64,000 bases of DNA from DASZTV01 sp035548125 (GTDB taxonomy: Bacteria; Actinomycetota; Actinomycetes; JAFAQI01), in the NCBI GenBank assembly GCA_035548125.1, contig DASZTV010000104.1:8531-72530 (forward strand), read 5' to 3'. The notes under the pieces were generated by a model, which searched no databases, was not told the DNA's origin, and worked only from the letters and a program-made list of their open reading frames with translations. The translations under genes were made by a program, and so were the position numbers. How positions within the stretch are numbered: the first letter of the stretch is position 1; each line of letters starts with the position of its first letter. Positions 9,398 through 18,055 of the stretch are shown here, piece after piece.

Positions 9398-9421
9398 CCC
9401 GACGTCGCACACAACGTCGGG
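9398..9421. terminator. Hairpin between convergent genes
   Basis: CCCGACGT and ACGTCGGG pair perfectly (8 bp) around an 8-base loop, 6 bases after the AIM24 stop. There is no T-run, as is usual in high-GC genomes. It can serve transcripts from both sides, since the facing monooxygenase ends at 9486. Confidence 0.5.
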
Positions 9422-9485
9422 ACTGCCGTGCCTTCCTTCGTGTGCCGGTTGTCCGGTTCGAAGAGGGGCTTGTGCGCTACTTCGG

Positions 9486-11024
9486 TCAGGATGAAAAGGT
9501 GTAGTCGCTGAGCGGGAAGGACTTCGCCTCCCGGCGCGTGTTGTACGTCGAGGTCGGACGCAGGATCGCCGCCTCGCCCTGGTGGTTGAAGTAGTAGCTG
9601 CGCGCGGTCGAGCAGCTGCCGTTGTAGAAGACCGAGTCCCCGAGCAGACCGGTCATCCGCTCCAGGAACCGGTCGTTGGCCGCCTCGGTGACCTCGAAGG
9701 CGCTCGCGTGCCGGCGCTGCAGCTCTCCGAACAGGCGCGACATGTGCATCATCTGGTACTCGATCGTCGTGAAGTACGACAGGCCGCTGTAGGAGTACGG
9801 ACTGGCCAGGATCAGGAAGTTGGGAAACAGCGGCACCGAGACGCCCTCGTACGCGCTGAACCGGTTGTCCCGCCACCACTTGCCGAGGTTTCGGCCTTCG
9901 CGACCGATGACCTCGAACGCCGGGAAGTTGACGTCCCAGATGTTGTAGCCGGTCGCGAGGACGAGCACATCGATCTCGGTCTTGTTGCCGTCGGCGGTGA
10001 CGATGCCGTCCGGATCGAAGTGGTCGATCGAGGTCGTCTCCAGGTGCACGTTCTCCCTTGTGAACGCCGGGTAGTAGTCGTTGGAGAACGTCGGGCGCTT
10101 GCAGCCGAAGTCGTAGTCCGGCGTCAGCTTCTTGCGCAGCTCCGGATCCTTGATGTGCTTGTAGAGGTTGCGGATCGCGAGGGTGCGCGCACGGTGGTTC
10201 AGCCGCTTGAGCCGGCGGTACTTCAGCACGCCCGCGACCATCAGCAGCTCGAGGAGCGACGTGCTCACCAGCCGGGCGGCGCGCTGCGTGGCGGGGATAC
10301 GCGAGAACATCCGCTGCACGCGAGCCGGAATCGGGAAGTCGGTCTTCGCGGTCACCCAGATCGCGGTGCGCTGGTAGACGGTGAGGTCACCGGCGACCTT
10401 CGCGAGCTCCGGGATGAGCTGTACCGCGGTCGCGCCGGTGCCGATCACGGCGATCCGCTTGCCGGCCAGGTCGACATCGTCGTTCCACGCGGCGGTGTGC
10501 ACGACGGTCCCGGCGAAGGAGTCGATCCCCGGGATCTCGGGCCGGAACGGCTGGGACAGGTAGCCGGTCGCAGTGACGAGGAACCGCGCCGTGATCGTCT
10601 CGCCGCCCGCAAGGTTGACGACCCAGAGTGAGTCCTCCTCGTCCCAGCGCGCGCCGTCGACGGCGGCGTTGAAACGCATGTGGCGGTGCAGGTCGTACTT
10701 GTCCGCGACATGGACGGCGTAGCGCTTGAGCTCGGCGCCTGGCGCGAACAACCGCGACCAGAACGGGTTCGGCTCGAAGGAGTAGGAGTAGGTCACCGAC
10801 GGGATGTCGACGGCGAGTCCCGGATAGCGGTTGACGTGCCACGTGCCGCCGAGATCGTCCTCGCGCTCGAGGATCAAGATGTCGTCGTAACCCAGCCGCT
10901 TGAGCTGGATCGCGGCTCCCATGCCGCCGAAACCGGCACCGACGATGACCACCTCGTGCTGGGCCTTCTTGGAGCGAGCCGCCGCTTCGTTGCGGTACTC
11001 GCTCGCCGGCGTACGGGCGGTCAC
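9486..11024 (-). CDS. Flavin-dependent monooxygenase, Baeyer-Villiger type
   Basis: A 512-residue NAD(P)H/FAD monooxygenase. The FAD Rossmann motif VGAGFGG is at 28-34, GGTWHVNRYPG at 59-69, and the NADPH-binding motif IGTGATA at 194-200. The BVMO fingerprint FxGxxxHxxxW is present at 170-180 (FAGTVVHTAAW), but the next residue is Asn181 where Pro or Asp is usual. Such enzymes insert oxygen next to ketones or oxidise heteroatoms. GTG 11024 overlaps the stop of the PF10118 gene as GTGA, so the two are translationally coupled. It is the last gene of a TetR-led operon, likely for degradation of a ketone or other hydrophobic substrate; the substrate is not known. Confidence 0.88.
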   Translation of the reverse strand: MTARTPASEYRNEAAARSKKAQHEVVIVGAGFGGMGAAIQLKRLGYDDILILEREDDLGGTWHVNRYPGLAVDIPSVTYSYSFEPNPFWSRLFAPGAELKRYAVHVADKYDLHRHMRFNAAVDGARWDEEDSLWVVNLAGGETITARFLVTATGYLSQPFRPEIPGIDSFAGTVVHTAAWNDDVDLAGKRIAVIGTGATAVQLIPELAKVAGDLTVYQRTAIWVTAKTDFPIPARVQRMFSRIPATQRAARLVSTSLLELLMVAGVLKYRRLKRLNHRARTLAIRNLYKHIKDPELRKKLTPDYDFGCKRPTFSNDYYPAFTRENVHLETTSIDHFDPDGIVTADGNKTEIDVLVLATGYNIWDVNFPAFEVIGREGRNLGKWWRDNRFSAYEGVSVPLFPNFLILASPYSYSGLSYFTTIEYQMMHMSRLFGELQRRHASAFEVTEAANDRFLERMTGLLGDSVFYNGSCSTARSYYFNHQGEAAILRPTSTYNTRREAKSFPLSDYTFSS

Positions 11025-11881
11025 TTGAGGTTCCCCACGAGCTGACCCTGCTCCCCGAACAGCTCCTGGGTCCAACGTTCTAGCAGCTCGGAGTTGTCGT
11101 GGTCGTTGGGGTGGAAGCCCTCGCGGTTGTAGTCCTTGATCGCCGCGACCATCTCCTTGCCGAGGAACGGCGAGCGTCGCAGTTCCTTGACGCTGCGGAA
11201 GAAGCGCACCGGGTGGTAGGTCGACTTGTCCGCGAGCATCGACAACAGCGTGTTGATGATCGTGCCGACCAGGAACGAGAACGTCATGAACCGCATCACG
11301 CGGATGCGCATCTTCTCGGTGCCGCCCATCGCGCGATAGACGTCGAACGCGACTGCCTTGTGCTCGGACTCCTCGAGCGCATGCCACAGCAGGACCTTGC
11401 GGACCTCTCCCTCACCGAGCTGGGCGCGGCACCGCTCGTCAGTCAGCAGCCGCTCGGCGAGCGTGGCGGTGTAGTGCTCGAGCGCCGAGGTGATCGCGAG
11501 CTGCACCATGTGCGGCATCTTGCGCTCGACCCGCGCGAGGTCGGCCTTGACCATGCGGTCGACCCGATGGGTCGGGTAGCCGAGCTCCTGCAGCCGGTCG
11601 TTCAGCGCGCGGTGCTCACGGCCGTGCATCGTCTCCTGGCCGGTGAAGCCCTTCACGGCCTCCGCCAGCTCTGGGTCCGTGATCTTGTCCGCGTAGTAGC
11701 GCACCGAACGTACGAAGAAGTCCTCGCCCTCGGGAAACATCGCGGAGAGCATCGCGACGACGTGGCTGAGGATCAGGTCGCCGTTGGCGTAGTGCCGTTC
11801 GACCGTCGCCGGGGTGTAGTCGAACTTCACCCGGCGGGTCTTCACCACCCGCTTGGGCGCCGGCATCGACATGACACTCAT
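11021..11881 (-). CDS. Predicted metal-dependent hydrolase, PF10118 family
   Basis: A 286-residue helical protein of the Metal_hydrol (PF10118) family. It carries spaced Glu/His pairs typical of a ferritin-like di-metal site: E83, H86 and H90 in QETMHGREH, E135-H136 in ALEHYTA, and E170-H174 in LEESEHK. Members sit beside monooxygenases, but no reaction is firmly established. The ATG at 11879-11881 overlaps the TetR stop as ATGA and its own stop overlaps the monooxygenase start as GTGA, so the three genes form one coupled unit. A hydrophobic stretch near residues 190-215 could contact membrane. Confidence 0.8.
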   Translation of the reverse strand: MSVMSMPAPKRVVKTRRVKFDYTPATVERHYANGDLILSHVVAMLSAMFPEGEDFFVRSVRYYADKITDPELAEAVKGFTGQETMHGREHRALNDRLQELGYPTHRVDRMVKADLARVERKMPHMVQLAITSALEHYTATLAERLLTDERCRAQLGEGEVRKVLLWHALEESEHKAVAFDVYRAMGGTEKMRIRVMRFMTFSFLVGTIINTLLSMLADKSTYHPVRFFRSVKELRRSPFLGKEMVAAIKDYNREGFHPNDHDNSELLERWTQELFGEQGQLVGNLK

Positions 11882-12537
11882 GACTTGCTCCCCTGTTCGG
11901 TGGAGTGCAGCTGCTCGGTGGAGACCTGCATGTTCAAGGCAAGTACGCCGAGGAAGGCGCGCACCTGCGCGGCGTGGTCAGACGCCTCCTTGCCGGCGAT
12001 CGCGGACAACGCGAGCCCGGCATAGAGGGCGTGGAGCGAGCGCAGCGCCTCTTCGATGTAGGGCAGCTGCGCCAGGTCGGGGAAGTACTCGAGCACCATC
12101 TCCGCGGTGATCGCGGCGATCTGCTCCTCCATGCGCGTGAGCACGACCTTGAGCTCCGGGTAGGCACGCGACGCCACAGTGAGCTCGATCAGCGCGAGGC
12201 CCGTCGGGTCGTCGTAGAACGACCACAGGACAGCGAGCGCCTCGTCGGGCGTACGACGCTCGGGCTCGACCGCTGAAAGCCGCTCGCGGAACTCGACGCC
12301 GCGAAGATCGACCAGGCGCTCGGCGGCTGCGGTGACGAGCTCGGCCTTGGTCGGGAAGTGGTGGGCGAGCGCACCGCGGGAGACCCGCGCGCGGCGCACG
12401 ACGTCGTTGGTGGACATCCGGCCGTAGCCGGTCTCCGCGAGGCACTCGATGGTCGCGGACAGCAGCCGGGCACGCATCGTCTCCGCGCGCTCTGCCTGCG
12501 AACGGCGCTGCGGAGGCGGTGCGGGACGCCTGGACAT
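11878..12537 (-). CDS. TetR/AcrR family repressor of the monooxygenase operon
   Basis: A 219-residue TetR regulator. The N-terminal three-helix DNA-binding domain contains GYGRMSTNDVVRRARVSRGALAHHFPTK split over about residues 38-65, with the usual ALAHHF recognition-helix ending, followed by a variable helical ligand domain. ATG 12537 is chosen because the protein starts there and a promoter (12545-12573) would place the transcript start at it. It is first in an ATGA/GTGA-coupled operon with the PF10118 protein and the monooxygenase. A dyad over the operon's own -35 element suggests it represses itself and perhaps the divergent aminopeptidase gene. Confidence 0.88.
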   Translation of the reverse strand: MSRRPAPPPQRRSQAERAETMRARLLSATIECLAETGYGRMSTNDVVRRARVSRGALAHHFPTKAELVTAAAERLVDLRGVEFRERLSAVEPERRTPDEALAVLWSFYDDPTGLALIELTVASRAYPELKVVLTRMEEQIAAITAEMVLEYFPDLAQLPYIEEALRSLHALYAGLALSAIAGKEASDHAAQVRAFLGVLALNMQVSTEQLHSTEQGSKS

Positions 12538-12544
12538 ACCTAGG

Positions 12545-12581
12545 ACGGTACGCAAGAAATAACAAACAGGCAAGCCTGCCT
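12545..12581 (-). promoter_or_regulatory. Leaderless promoter with operator dyad for the TetR operon
   Basis: On the minus strand TTGCCT (12573-12568), a 17-base spacer and TACCGT (12550-12545) form a promoter whose start would lie at the TetR ATG. The -35 is half of the dyad AGGCA-agcc-TGCCT at 12568-12581, a typical place for an autorepressor operator. Confidence 0.5.
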
Positions 12582-12619
12582 TTAAGTGGCGTACGTCACG
12601 TCGGGTGCAGGATGGGCGG

Positions 12620-13846
12620 ATGGACAGCGCAGAACGACTCACCAAGTACGCCGAGGTCATCGTCCGCGTCGGGGCCAATGTGCAGCCGGAGCAGCTCGTC
12701 TTCGTACGGGCGGACGTGGCCATGGCAGACGTCGCCCGAGCGGTGGCTGAGCAGGCCTGGCTGGCCGGCGCCAAACGGGTGTTCGTGGAGTACGGCGACG
12801 TCCACGTCCGCCATGCGGCGCTGAAGCACGCTCCTATGGACGGGCTGACCACCTCCACCGACTGGGAGCTGGAGAAGGCGCGCTCGCTGGACAGCGGTGA
12901 CGTGGCGAACATCGCGCTCACCGGCAATCCGGCGCCGCACCTGTTCGATGGCATTGCGCCGGATCGGCTCGCGGCGATGCCGCTCGAGCTGACCACCCTG
13001 TCCCGCACCGCGGTCGGCAAGAACAACCTCGCCTGGACCGTGGCCGCCGCGCCCAATGCGGGATGGGCTGAGCAGATCTTCGGTGAGCCCGACGTCGAGC
13101 GACTGTGGGAGGCCGTCGCGATCGCGTTCCGTCTCGACGAGCCGGATGTCGTCGCGGCCTGGCGCGAGCATCATCGGCGGCTGACCCAGCGTGCGGGTGC
13201 GGTGACGGCGCTCGGGCTCGACGCCGTCCGCTACCACGGCAACGACACCGATCTCACTGTCGGACTGGTCGCAGCCAACGTCTGGACCGGCGGCGGCCTC
13301 ACGACGAACCGCGGTGTCGAGACCATGCCCAACTTGCCGACCGAAGAGGTCTTCACCAGCCCGGACCGCAACCGCGCCGATGGCCGGATCCGGCTGACCC
13401 GGCCGTTGGTCATGCCGCGAACCGGAGCGTTCGTCGACGGCCTGGTCGTGGACTTCGAAGGCGGCCGCGTCGTCAACGTGAGCGCAGAGAAGGGCGAGGA
13501 CGCCGTGCGTGCCGAACACGACACCGACGAGGGTGCGCGGTCCCTCGGCGAGGTTGCTCTGGTCGACCGTGACTCGCGGGTTCGCTCAGCCGGCGTGATC
13601 TTCCACGACACGTTGTACGACGAGAACGCCGGCTCGCACATCGCGTGGGGTCAGAGCTTCCCCTACGCCGTGCCCGACGGCCTGCAGAAGACTCCTGAGG
13701 AGCTCTACGACCTGGGCCTCAACCGATCGGTCGTGCACACGGACGTCGTGGTCGGCGGACCGGGAGTCGACGTCGACGGCATCAAGGCCGACGGCACCGT
13801 CGTACCCCTCATCACCAACGACGAGTGGGTGTTGCCCGTCAGCTAG
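12620..13846 (+). CDS. M29-family metallo-aminopeptidase
   Basis: A 408-residue aminopeptidase of the thermophilic-aminopeptidase (AmpS/AmpT/PepS, M29) family. These use two divalent metals to release N-terminal residues from peptides. Candidate metal ligands appear in the expected order: Glu242/Glu243 in NLPTEEVF, Glu311 in GEVALVD, His340 in AGSHIAWGQ, and His373-x-Asp375 in VVHTDVVV. Length is normal. ATG 12620 is preferred over an in-frame GTG at 12605 because the family N-terminus (MDSAERLTKYAEV) begins there. It is divergent from the TetR operon across an 82-base gap and its end overlaps the facing methyltransferase gene by 8 bases. Confidence 0.9.
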   Translation: MDSAERLTKYAEVIVRVGANVQPEQLVFVRADVAMADVARAVAEQAWLAGAKRVFVEYGDVHVRHAALKHAPMDGLTTSTDWELEKARSLDSGDVANIALTGNPAPHLFDGIAPDRLAAMPLELTTLSRTAVGKNNLAWTVAAAPNAGWAEQIFGEPDVERLWEAVAIAFRLDEPDVVAAWREHHRRLTQRAGAVTALGLDAVRYHGNDTDLTVGLVAANVWTGGGLTTNRGVETMPNLPTEEVFTSPDRNRADGRIRLTRPLVMPRTGAFVDGLVVDFEGGRVVNVSAEKGEDAVRAEHDTDEGARSLGEVALVDRDSRVRSAGVIFHDTLYDENAGSHIAWGQSFPYAVPDGLQKTPEELYDLGLNRSVVHTDVVVGGPGVDVDGIKADGTVVPLITNDEWVLPVS

Positions 13847-14849
13847 CGGGTTTGCGGAGGGTGGCGATCATGCTGCCGGTCATGCCGGTCGTCTTGCGCA
13901 CGACCGAGTCGAGCACCGTGAAGGTGCCCTGAAGCAGGAAGCTGCGCGGTCCGCCGTAGAAGATTGACACCGGCGGGAAGACCGCGTCGACCCACTTCGC
14001 CTCGGGGAAGCGGTCACGCAGCGCGGAGTGCATCGTCCACGTCCAGAAGACCGGGTTGAGCTCGTACTCGACCGCCACGCATTCCAGCCCGACGTGCTCG
14101 GCGACCTTGCGCATCGACTCGGCGTCGAAGAACCACCAGTGCCGCGGGAAGTGGTTGCCGCCCCAGTGGCCACGGAACTTCTGCGCGTCCTTGGACCCGA
14201 AGTCCGGGGTCGCTGCGAGGAAGACGCCGCCGGGGCGCAGCAGCTCGGCCGCGTTGCGGGTGAAGACGACCGGGTCCTCGACGTGCTCGATGACGTGGCG
14301 CGCCACGACGATGTCGAAGTACTCCTTCGGCAGGTCGTTCTTGTTCTCGAACGCGCCTTGCACGGTCTTGTGCCCCGCCTGCTCGGCGATCGCGAGCGCG
14401 TCGGCGTTGATGTCCAGACCCCAGGTCTCGACGATGCCCTTCGGGCGGCTGGCGCGGTAGTAGTCGAGAATCCGGCCGTCACCGCAGCCGACGTCGAGCA
14501 GCCGCACCTGCTTGCCCTCGGGAATGTCAGCGCGCTGCATCGCGGTCGTGAGCACCCGGTTCGTGTACTTCAGCGACACCTTCTCCTTGGCGCTGAGGGT
14601 GCCGTCCGACCGGCGGTCGTTGACCATGTTGTAGCTGTAGTAGGTCGGTGGGTAGATCGTGTCGAGCTCGCTGACGTCCGGGCACGGGTCGAGGCGGCCG
14701 AGGCCGCAGGTGTCGCACTTCACGACCGAGAACGTCGCGTCGGTCGTGTCGGTGTACTCGTGCTCGTGCCCGCTCCACAGCACCGTCGCCTCGGTGTTGC
14801 CGCACAGCGCACACGGCCGGCGAACGGTACGGATGTCGTGGGTGGTCAA
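13839..14849 (-). CDS. Class I SAM-dependent methyltransferase with N-terminal zinc ribbon
   Basis: A 336-residue protein. Residues 13-48 hold two CxxC pairs (C13/C16 and C45/C48), a likely zinc ribbon, followed by a Rossmann methyltransferase domain with LLDVGCGDG at 118-125 and the acidic strand end WGLDIN. A hydrophobic, aromatic C-terminus (NPVFWTWTMHSALRDRF) suggests membrane or lipid contact. The start is a TTG (14847-14849) that overlaps the desaturase stop as TTGA; no ATG or GTG lies close by in frame, and the ribbon begins 12 residues later. Coupling to a desaturase suggests a lipid or polyketide-like substrate. This is inference. Confidence 0.8.
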   Translation of the reverse strand: MTTHDIRTVRRPCALCGNTEATVLWSGHEHEYTDTTDATFSVVKCDTCGLGRLDPCPDVSELDTIYPPTYYSYNMVNDRRSDGTLSAKEKVSLKYTNRVLTTAMQRADIPEGKQVRLLDVGCGDGRILDYYRASRPKGIVETWGLDINADALAIAEQAGHKTVQGAFENKNDLPKEYFDIVVARHVIEHVEDPVVFTRNAAELLRPGGVFLAATPDFGSKDAQKFRGHWGGNHFPRHWWFFDAESMRKVAEHVGLECVAVEYELNPVFWTWTMHSALRDRFPEAKWVDAVFPPVSIFYGGPRSFLLQGTFTVLDSVVRKTTGMTGSMIATLRKPAS

Positions 14850-15793
14850 GGCAGCGACTTCAGGTGCTTGATCAGCGCGCCCGTGTAGGAGCGGCGGATC
14901 AGCCGGTCGGGGCTGTCGCTGCGTGCGGCCAGCCGGCGCGACGCCTCGGGCAGCCGCCGCGCCGGGATCCACGGGAACAGGTGGTGCTCGGCGTGCCAGT
15001 TCATGTTGTACGGCGACAGGTTCGGTCCCTCGATCGCGTTGGCGTCGACGGAGACGCGTCGGTCCGGGTAGGCCTCCAGCTCCTCGCCGACCAGCGCGTG
15101 GTCGACGTAGTTGCGCGTGACGACGACGCCGGAGGTCCACGAGACGAGCGGAGCGAGCCACAGCAGCGGGTAGGTCCACCACGAGGTGAACTTCGTGAAG
15201 ATGCCCCAGAGCCCGAGCTGCACCAGCGCGAGGTCGCGCTTGTCCTTCTTCGAGTCCTCGGGGTCGACCCAGGTCCAGCCCTCGCGGCGCTTGAGCAGCT
15301 TGACGGCGTAGATGCCGCTGAACGCCTCGGCGAGGTGACGGATCAGCCCCGTACGGGTGTCGAGGTGCTCGCCCTTGTGCAGGTAGCCGTCCGGGTCGTC
15401 GGGCGTGTTGAGCAGCCGGTGATGCCGCAGGTGCTGCGCGCGGGTCGAGCGGAAGCCGGAGCCGCAGGGTGCGGCCGCAGCGACCAGGCCGACGGTGTCG
15501 TTGACCTTGCGGTTGCGGAACAGCGACCGGTGCAGCGCGTCGTGCTCGACGTTGAGGAAGGCCTGCTGGCGGCTGGCGATGACGACCATCGCGGCAGCAG
15601 CCGCCGCCGGGGTGCGCTTCTTCCAGAAGAACGCCACCGATCCGGCGATAGCAGCCCATGACAGCGCGACGTAGCCGGCGTTCCACAGCTCGTCGGAGCG
15701 ATCCACCCGCAGATCGTGGAAGTCGCGGCGCAGGCTCGGGCCCGACGCCTCCGGCGACGGGTCGACAGGGAGCTCGGCGGGGAGTGCGACCAC
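14846..15793 (-). CDS. Membrane fatty acid desaturase
   Basis: A 315-residue di-iron desaturase. The three histidine boxes are present: HDALH at 84-88, HLRHH at 121-125 and HAEHH at 267-271, with hydrophobic segments between them. Such enzymes insert a double bond (or hydroxyl) into acyl chains at the membrane. GTG 15793 is the most upstream sensible start. The stop overlaps the TTG start of the methyltransferase, so the two are made together. The gene diverges from the SCO6745-like gene. Confidence 0.88.
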   Translation of the reverse strand: MVALPAELPVDPSPEASGPSLRRDFHDLRVDRSDELWNAGYVALSWAAIAGSVAFFWKKRTPAAAAAAMVVIASRQQAFLNVEHDALHRSLFRNRKVNDTVGLVAAAAPCGSGFRSTRAQHLRHHRLLNTPDDPDGYLHKGEHLDTRTGLIRHLAEAFSGIYAVKLLKRREGWTWVDPEDSKKDKRDLALVQLGLWGIFTKFTSWWTYPLLWLAPLVSWTSGVVVTRNYVDHALVGEELEAYPDRRVSVDANAIEGPNLSPYNMNWHAEHHLFPWIPARRLPEASRRLAARSDSPDRLIRRSYTGALIKHLKSLP

Positions 15794-15835
15794 GCGAAGA
15801 GGTTAGCAACCGCACGCACCTCGCGGGCGCAGATA

Positions 15836-15864
15836 TTGTCATGCGAACTGACAGATGATAGGAA
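15836..15864 (+). promoter_or_regulatory. Candidate leaderless promoter with TGTCA/TGACA dyad
   Basis: TTGTCA at 15836-15841, 17 bases, then TAGGAA at 15859-15864. The start would be near ATG 15873. Arms TGTCA (15837-15841) and TGACA (15849-15853) form a dyad over the -35, in the divergent gap with the desaturase gene. Confidence 0.35.
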
Positions 15865-15872
15865 CTCGCGCT

Positions 15873-16748
15873 ATGACCTCGGAGTGGACGGCGCTGTCGG
15901 CGCGAGCGTCGTTCGCCTCTCACCGGCTGATCGGCTGGATCTACTGGGATCCCGGCGCGCTCGAGCGCTACGCCGCTCTCGGCATCGAGATGGGTGGCGT
16001 CAGCTACATCACGAGCCGATCCGCGCCGCTGGCGCCAGCAGGAGCGCAGGTGGTCGCGGCGACGTTCTACTCGATCTCGCCGGAGTTCATCGCCGCGGCC
16101 CTGCAGATCACCGAGCAGCACACGACGTACGACGCGATGATCGCGGCGCGCAACGACGCGGTCGTCGAAGGGCTGCGCTCCTACGTCCCCGAGATCTGCG
16201 ACGGGCTCGCCGCGCTGGCCGATCCGCTGTGGGTGGCGGCGGATGCACTGCCGGTCTCCGGACGCGCGCTGTTCGCGGCGCACCGCCAGCAACCCCGTCC
16301 CGCTGACCTGCTGCTGTCGGCGTGGCTCGCGGTCAACTGCATCCGCGAGTGGCGGGGCGACACCCACTTCGCGGTGCTCGCATCGGAAGACATCTCCTCG
16401 ACGCAGGCCGGTCTGCTGCATAACGCCTACCTCAACTACCCGAAGGACTGGATCCCGCGCAGCCGGGGTTCCGACGACGACGCGCTGGAGGCGGCGTACG
16501 CAGATCTCGAGGCGCGCGGGCTCGCGGCCGACGGTGTGGTGAACGACGCCGGGCTGGCGCTGCGTGAGCACATCGAGCAGCGGACCGACGCGCTGTGCGA
16601 ACGAGCCTGGCGCACCCTCGGTCTCGAACTGACGACGGAGTTCCTCTCGCTCGTCGAGCCGGTGGGTGATCGGCTCCTCGCGCGAATCGACGAGACTGCA
16701 GGCACCGAGTGGATGCCGGCTGCACGACAGCGCCGGGGAACGGAGTAA
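15873..16748 (+). CDS. SCO6745-like actinobacterial protein
   Basis: A 291-residue protein resembling the actinobacterial SCO6745 family: ARASFASHRLIGWIYWDPGA at the N-terminus, a central Arg/Trp-rich region (CIREWRGDTHFAV) and a helical C-terminus. The family is conserved but uncharacterised and is sometimes described as having an HTH-like fold; no enzyme motif is visible. ATG 15873 is preferred over ATG 15855 because the conserved part begins directly after it and the upstream promoter would place the start there. The MBL enzyme gene starts 2 bases after this stop, so the two are very likely one transcript. Confidence 0.65.
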   Translation: MTSEWTALSARASFASHRLIGWIYWDPGALERYAALGIEMGGVSYITSRSAPLAPAGAQVVAATFYSISPEFIAAALQITEQHTTYDAMIAARNDAVVEGLRSYVPEICDGLAALADPLWVAADALPVSGRALFAAHRQQPRPADLLLSAWLAVNCIREWRGDTHFAVLASEDISSTQAGLLHNAYLNYPKDWIPRSRGSDDDALEAAYADLEARGLAADGVVNDAGLALREHIEQRTDALCERAWRTLGLELTTEFLSLVEPVGDRLLARIDETAGTEWMPAARQRRGTE

Positions 16749-16750
16749 CC

Positions 16751-18019
16751 ATGGGCGAGACGCTGGACTACGCCGACCGGCTCTGGCGAGGCGAAGACAC
16801 GATCACCAGCGGTCACCAGCTGTTCGCGGGGCTGCCGCTCGAGGAGTGCACCGACGGCGTCGCCTTCCTGCCGACGTTCGCCAACGTGTCCGCGTTCTCG
16901 ACCGACGACGGGCTGTTCCTGGTCGACACCGGCGCGGAGATGATGGCCTCGCTCATCCACGGGCAGATCCGCGAATGGTCGGACAAGCCGCTGCACACCG
17001 CCGTCTACTCCCACGGTCACGTCGACCACATCTTCGGCGTACCGGTGTTCGCCGCCGAAGCGGCCGAGAAGGGCTGGCGGGCGCCGCAGGTCGTCGCACA
17101 TGAGGCGCTCCCGCACCGTTTCGACCGGTACAAGCTGACGGCCGGATACAACGCGATCATCAATCGGCGCCAGTTCCAGGTGGAGAACCTGAAGTGGCCG
17201 ATGGACTACCGCTACCCGGACATCACCTACCGCGACACGATGACGCTGGTGGTCGGCGGGCTGACGATCGAGCTGCACCACGCGCGCGGCGAGACCGACG
17301 ACCACACCTGGACGTGGGTCCCGGAGAAGAAGGTGCTGTGCTCCGGCGACCTCTTCATCTGGGCCTCCCCCAACGCCGGCAACCCGCAGAAGGTGCAGCG
17401 CTACCCGATCGAGTGGGCGCGGGCGCTTCGCAAGATGGCCGCGCTCGGAGCGGAGTTCCTGCTGCCTGGTCACGGCGTCCCTGTCGTCGGCGCGGACCGC
17501 ATCAAGACCGCGCTGCTCGACACCGCCGCGTTGCTCGAGTCACTGCACGAGCAGACCGTCGCAATGATGAATGAGGGAGCGCGGCTCGACGAGATCATCC
17601 ACACGGTCAAGGCGCCTGCGAAACTGCTCGAGAAGCCCTACCTACGGCCGGTCTACGACGAGCCGGAGTTCGTCGTGCGCAACGTGTGGCGGCTGTACGG
17701 CGGCTGGTACGACGGCAACCCGGCGTCCCTGAAGCCGGCGCCCGACGCGGCCGTTGCCGGCGAGCTTGCCTCGCTCGCAGGTGGTGCCTCCGTGCTCGCC
17801 GACCGCGCCGCCGCGATCGCCGCCGCCGGCGACGAGGACTCGCTTCGCCTCGCCGGGAATCTCGCCGAGATCGCGGCACTGGCCGCGCCCGACGACCCGG
17901 GCGTGCACCGCGCTCGCGCAGAGGTGTTCGGCGCCCGCGCCGAGTTCGAGGCGTCCACGATGGCAAAGGGCGTGTTCGCGTGGGCCGCATCCGAGTCGCG
18001 CAAGAAGTCTGACGGCTGA
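16751..18019 (+). CDS. MBL-fold hydrolase with alkylsulfatase-like dimerisation domain
   Basis: A 422-residue metallo-beta-lactamase-fold enzyme. The metal motif HGHVDH is at 88-93, preceded by VDTGAE, with further ligands in the HHARGETDDH and CSGDLF regions. After the MBL domain, LRPVYDEPEFVVRNVWRLYG and GGWYDGNP match the alkyl-sulfatase dimerisation region seen in SdsA1/BDS1-type enzymes, which cleave primary or secondary alkyl sulfates. The protein is shorter than typical SDS hydrolases and the SCP2-like C-terminal domain is not evident. ATG 16751 follows GGGGAACGGAG. It is likely co-transcribed with the SCO6745-like gene. Confidence 0.75.
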   Translation: MGETLDYADRLWRGEDTITSGHQLFAGLPLEECTDGVAFLPTFANVSAFSTDDGLFLVDTGAEMMASLIHGQIREWSDKPLHTAVYSHGHVDHIFGVPVFAAEAAEKGWRAPQVVAHEALPHRFDRYKLTAGYNAIINRRQFQVENLKWPMDYRYPDITYRDTMTLVVGGLTIELHHARGETDDHTWTWVPEKKVLCSGDLFIWASPNAGNPQKVQRYPIEWARALRKMAALGAEFLLPGHGVPVVGADRIKTALLDTAALLESLHEQTVAMMNEGARLDEIIHTVKAPAKLLEKPYLRPVYDEPEFVVRNVWRLYGGWYDGNPASLKPAPDAAVAGELASLAGGASVLADRAAAIAAAGDEDSLRLAGNLAEIAALAAPDDPGVHRARAEVFGARAEFEASTMAKGVFAWAASESRKKSDG

Positions 18020-18055
18020 ACGGGTGTAGCGGATCGCAGCGCCTCGCGCGATCAT

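Noticed and set aside
14850..16571. Upstream extension of the methyltransferase frame
   Set aside because: The extension lies antisense to or in the wrong frame of the desaturase and SCO6745-like genes and is Arg-rich; the TTG at 14849 fits the stop overlap.
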